A stretch of 34,522 nt of DNA from Candidatus Daviesbacteria bacterium (lineage in GTDB: Bacteria > Patescibacteriota > Microgenomatia > Daviesbacterales > UBA10151): positions 1 to 34,522 of the forward strand of contig JAUSHL010000014.1 of assembly GCA_030648645.1 (NCBI GenBank). The letters are read 5' to 3'. This document shows, piece by piece, positions 31,996-34,522 of this stretch (position 1 is the first letter of the stretch; every line of letters begins with the position of its first letter). Under the pieces are notes generated by a model. That model was not told the DNA's origin, did no database searches, and saw only the letters and a program-made list of their open reading frames with translations. Both the position numbers and the translations under genes were made by a program.

Positions 31996-34125
31996 ATGGC
32001 AAAATTCAAGATAGTCTCAGACTTTAAGCAAAGCTTGAAATTCTCGCTTTGCTCGAATTATAAACCCACCGGTGACCAACCACAGGCAATTGAAAAACTA
32101 GTTAAAGGTTTAAACAGTGGGAAAAAACACCAAGTTTTACTTGGAGTAACAGGCAGTGGTAAAACTTTTACTATGGCAGAGGTGATCCAGAAAGTCCAAA
32201 GACCTACTCTAATAATTTCCCATAATAAAACTTTGGCCGGACAATTAGCACAGGAATTTAAATCATTATTTCCTAATAATGCTGTAGAATATTTTGTATC
32301 TTATTATGATTATTATCAGCCGGAAGCCTATATTCCATCTTCTGATACATATATTGAAAAAGAAACGCAAATTAATGAGGAAATTGAGAAACTCCGACTT
32401 TCTGCCACAGCTTCACTGCTTACCAGAAAAGATGTGATTGTGGTAGCTTCAGTTTCGGCAATTTATAACTTAGGTTCACCTTTAGAGTATGGTCAGGCTA
32501 TTTTAGAAATAAAAAAAGGCATGAAAACAACTCACAAACAAGTGCAGAAAATTTTGGTCAAAATGTATTATCAAAGAAATGATATTGAATTTAAAAGGGG
32601 AACCTTTAGGGTTAAAGGAGAAACAATTGATGTGTTTCCAGCCTATTTGGATAAAGGTTTTAGGTTACAGTTTACAGGAGACAGGGTGGAAAAGGTTTCA
32701 ACTTTTAATCCTATAACAGGAGATTTAACTGTGCTTGATCAAACCCAAATTATATATCCGGCAAAGCATTACATAACTCCTGAACAAAGAATGGAGCCAT
32801 CTTTAAAACAAATAGAAACAGATTTAGGATTTAGGATTAAAGTTTTGAAAAAACAAGGAAAACTTTTGGAGGCACAAAGACTGGAACAGAGAACCAATTA
32901 TGATTTGGAATCAATCAAACAATTTGGATATTGCAATGGTATTGAAAATTATTCCCGTTATTTTGATGGCAGAGAGCCAAATGACCCTCCTTATACTTTA
33001 ATGCATTATTTTTCTAAAGATTTTTTAATAATTTTGGATGAATCTCATATGACAATTCCGCAAATCAGAGGCATGTATGCAGGAGACAGATCCCGCAAGG
33101 AAACTTTAATTGATTTTGGTTTTAGATTACCTTCTGCTTTGGATAACAGACCTTTAAGATATGAAGAATTTATGAAATTAACAAACCAAATTATTTATAC
33201 TTCAGCCACACCAAATGATTATGAATTAAGTCTGGCTTGTTCGTCTGTCATTGCGAGCACTTCCATGTCATTGCGAGCGGAGCGAAGCAATCTCAGCGTA
33301 AACTCCGCGAAGCAATCTAGCACAGAGATTGCTTCGTCGAAGACTCCTCGTAATGACAAAAATCATGATGGAATTGTAGAACAATTAATCAGGCCAACCG
33401 GGCTTCTGGATCCGGAAATTTTTATAAGACCATCTGAAGGACAAATTTCTGACCTTATTAAGGAGATAGAATTAAGAATAAAGAATAAAGAAAGAACACT
33501 GGTTACTACTTTAACCAAGAAAAATGCTGAGGATTTATCTGATTATCTTAAAGAAAAAGGAATTAAGGTAACTTATTTGCATTCAGATATTGAAACTTTA
33601 AAAAGAAGTGATATTTTGGAATCTTTAAGGATGGGGGAGTTTGATGTAATTGTGGGAATTAATTTACTTCGGGAAGGATTGGATTTACCGGAGGTATCAC
33701 TGGTTGCAATTTTAGATGCTGACAAAGAAGGCTTTTTAAGAAGTAGGACTTCACTGATTCAAATCATGGGAAGGGCTGCAAGACACATAAATGGGCAGGT
33801 AATTATGTATGCAGACAATATAACCGGATCAATGAAAGAGGCAATTGATGAAGTAGCAAGAAGAAGAGAAACGCAGTTTGAATATAATAAAAAACACCAT
33901 ATTATTCCAAGATCAATTTCTAAACCATTAAGAGATAGATTAATTGAAAAAGTAGAGGAATTGGAAGAAAAATTAGGAAAAGATTTTTCGGTGGCAGATA
34001 TTCCGGCAAGTGAAAGAGAAAGAATAATCAAGAATCTAAAAGAACAAATGAAAGAATCTGCAGAACTGCTGGATTTTGAACAAGCAGCCAAACTCCGTGA
34101 TCAGATAAAAGAATTGAGCACTTGA
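31996..34125 (+). CDS. uvrB: UvrABC system protein B
   Basis: KPTGDQPQAIEKLVKGL, LLGVTGSGKTFTMA, YYDYYQPEAYIP, IIYTSATP, UVR domain at C-term. Two in-frame repeat insertions. Confidence 0.96.
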   Translation: MAKFKIVSDFKQSLKFSLCSNYKPTGDQPQAIEKLVKGLNSGKKHQVLLGVTGSGKTFTMAEVIQKVQRPTLIISHNKTLAGQLAQEFKSLFPNNAVEYFVSYYDYYQPEAYIPSSDTYIEKETQINEEIEKLRLSATASLLTRKDVIVVASVSAIYNLGSPLEYGQAILEIKKGMKTTHKQVQKILVKMYYQRNDIEFKRGTFRVKGETIDVFPAYLDKGFRLQFTGDRVEKVSTFNPITGDLTVLDQTQIIYPAKHYITPEQRMEPSLKQIETDLGFRIKVLKKQGKLLEAQRLEQRTNYDLESIKQFGYCNGIENYSRYFDGREPNDPPYTLMHYFSKDFLIILDESHMTIPQIRGMYAGDRSRKETLIDFGFRLPSALDNRPLRYEEFMKLTNQIIYTSATPNDYELSLACSSVIASTSMSLRAERSNLSVNSAKQSSTEIASSKTPRNDKNHDGIVEQLIRPTGLLDPEIFIRPSEGQISDLIKEIELRIKNKERTLVTTLTKKNAEDLSDYLKEKGIKVTYLHSDIETLKRSDILESLRMGEFDVIVGINLLREGLDLPEVSLVAILDADKEGFLRSRTSLIQIMGRAARHINGQVIMYADNITGSMKEAIDEVARRRETQFEYNKKHHIIPRSISKPLRDRLIEKVEELEEKLGKDFSVADIPASERERIIKNLKEQMKESAELLDFEQAAKLRDQIKELST
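33247..33358. repeat. CATTGCGAG-type repeat cluster inside uvrB
   Basis: GTCATTGCGAGCACTTCCATGTCATTGCGAGCGGAGCGAAGCAATCTCAG...GAGATTGCTTCGTCGAAGACTCCTCGTAATGACA. Confidence 0.88.
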
Positions 34126-34158
34126 TTTTGAACGAGATATGTTATAGGATACGTAATT

Positions 34159-34522
34159 ATGGCTCCAGTTGCAGAAAGAGTTGAAATTAACGGTTTACAA
34201 CTACATAGTATTATTCGGCTTGATCTAAATAGGCCCGAAAAATTGGATATACGTTCTTTTGATCGTGACGTCAAAGGGATATGTATTCCTGATGAAGGTC
34301 AATGTTGCTTAAAATATATAGTTTCAGAAGATCATAAAATCACTATTTTTGATGCTGCAATACAACATAAAGTTGCATATGAGAAATTATTAGCAATTGG
34401 GATGATTAGTGAATACTTGCAAAGTGCAGGTTTGATACATGTTAGTTTTTATAGAACAGAAGCAATAGAACCATTCAGGAGAATTTCAGGTGATTCGTCT
34501 ACATTGTGGAAAATTTTACCAC
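34159..34522 (+). CDS. Hypothetical protein, 3' end outside window
   Basis: Open frame MAPVAERVEINGLQLHSIIRLDLNRPEKLDIRSFDRDVKGICIPDEGQ... to the window edge. Confidence 0.55.
   Translation, partial: MAPVAERVEINGLQLHSIIRLDLNRPEKLDIRSFDRDVKGICIPDEGQCCLKYIVSEDHKITIFDAAIQHKVAYEKLLAIGMISEYLQSAGLIHVSFYRTEAIEPFRRISGDSSTLWKILP

Overview
The window reads as a 34.5 kb AT-rich chromosomal segment, probably from a Patescibacteria/CPR-like bacterium (inferred from gene content, small GIY-YIG proteins, leaderless-looking promoters and pervasive palindromic repeats). The core genes are polX, lemA, htpX, obg, gatC/gatA/gatB, dnaE, rplS, rnhB, yraN, ugd, a MacA/MacB-type exporter, rsmI, a DedA protein, lexA and uvrB. 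There are three tRNA genes. tRNA-Asp(GTC) is split inside the anticodon by a ~204 nt group I intron. tRNA-Glu(TTC) is preceded by a truncated, anticodon-arm-altered copy of itself. tRNA-Lys(TTT), on the minus strand, has a duplicated 3' end. The most unusual architecture is two unrelated homing-endonuclease-type ORFs (LAGLIDADG before tRNA-Asp, GIY-YIG before tRNA-Glu) that sit upstream of a tRNA and take their last codons and stop codon from the tRNA 5' end. A second theme is families of palindromic repeats (CATTGCGAG / GTCATCC / GGATGAC types) inserted in frame into polX, obg, gatA, gatB and uvrB, and forming the C-termini of dnaE, htpX and a macA-like gene. A third is a toxin-antitoxin/Fic island (about 23.5-27.0 kb) bracketed by 27-bp perfect direct repeats. 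A fourth is a GIY-YIG gene bracketed by 39-bp perfect direct repeats. No CRISPR array was seen. All calls come from reading the sequence; no database search was run.
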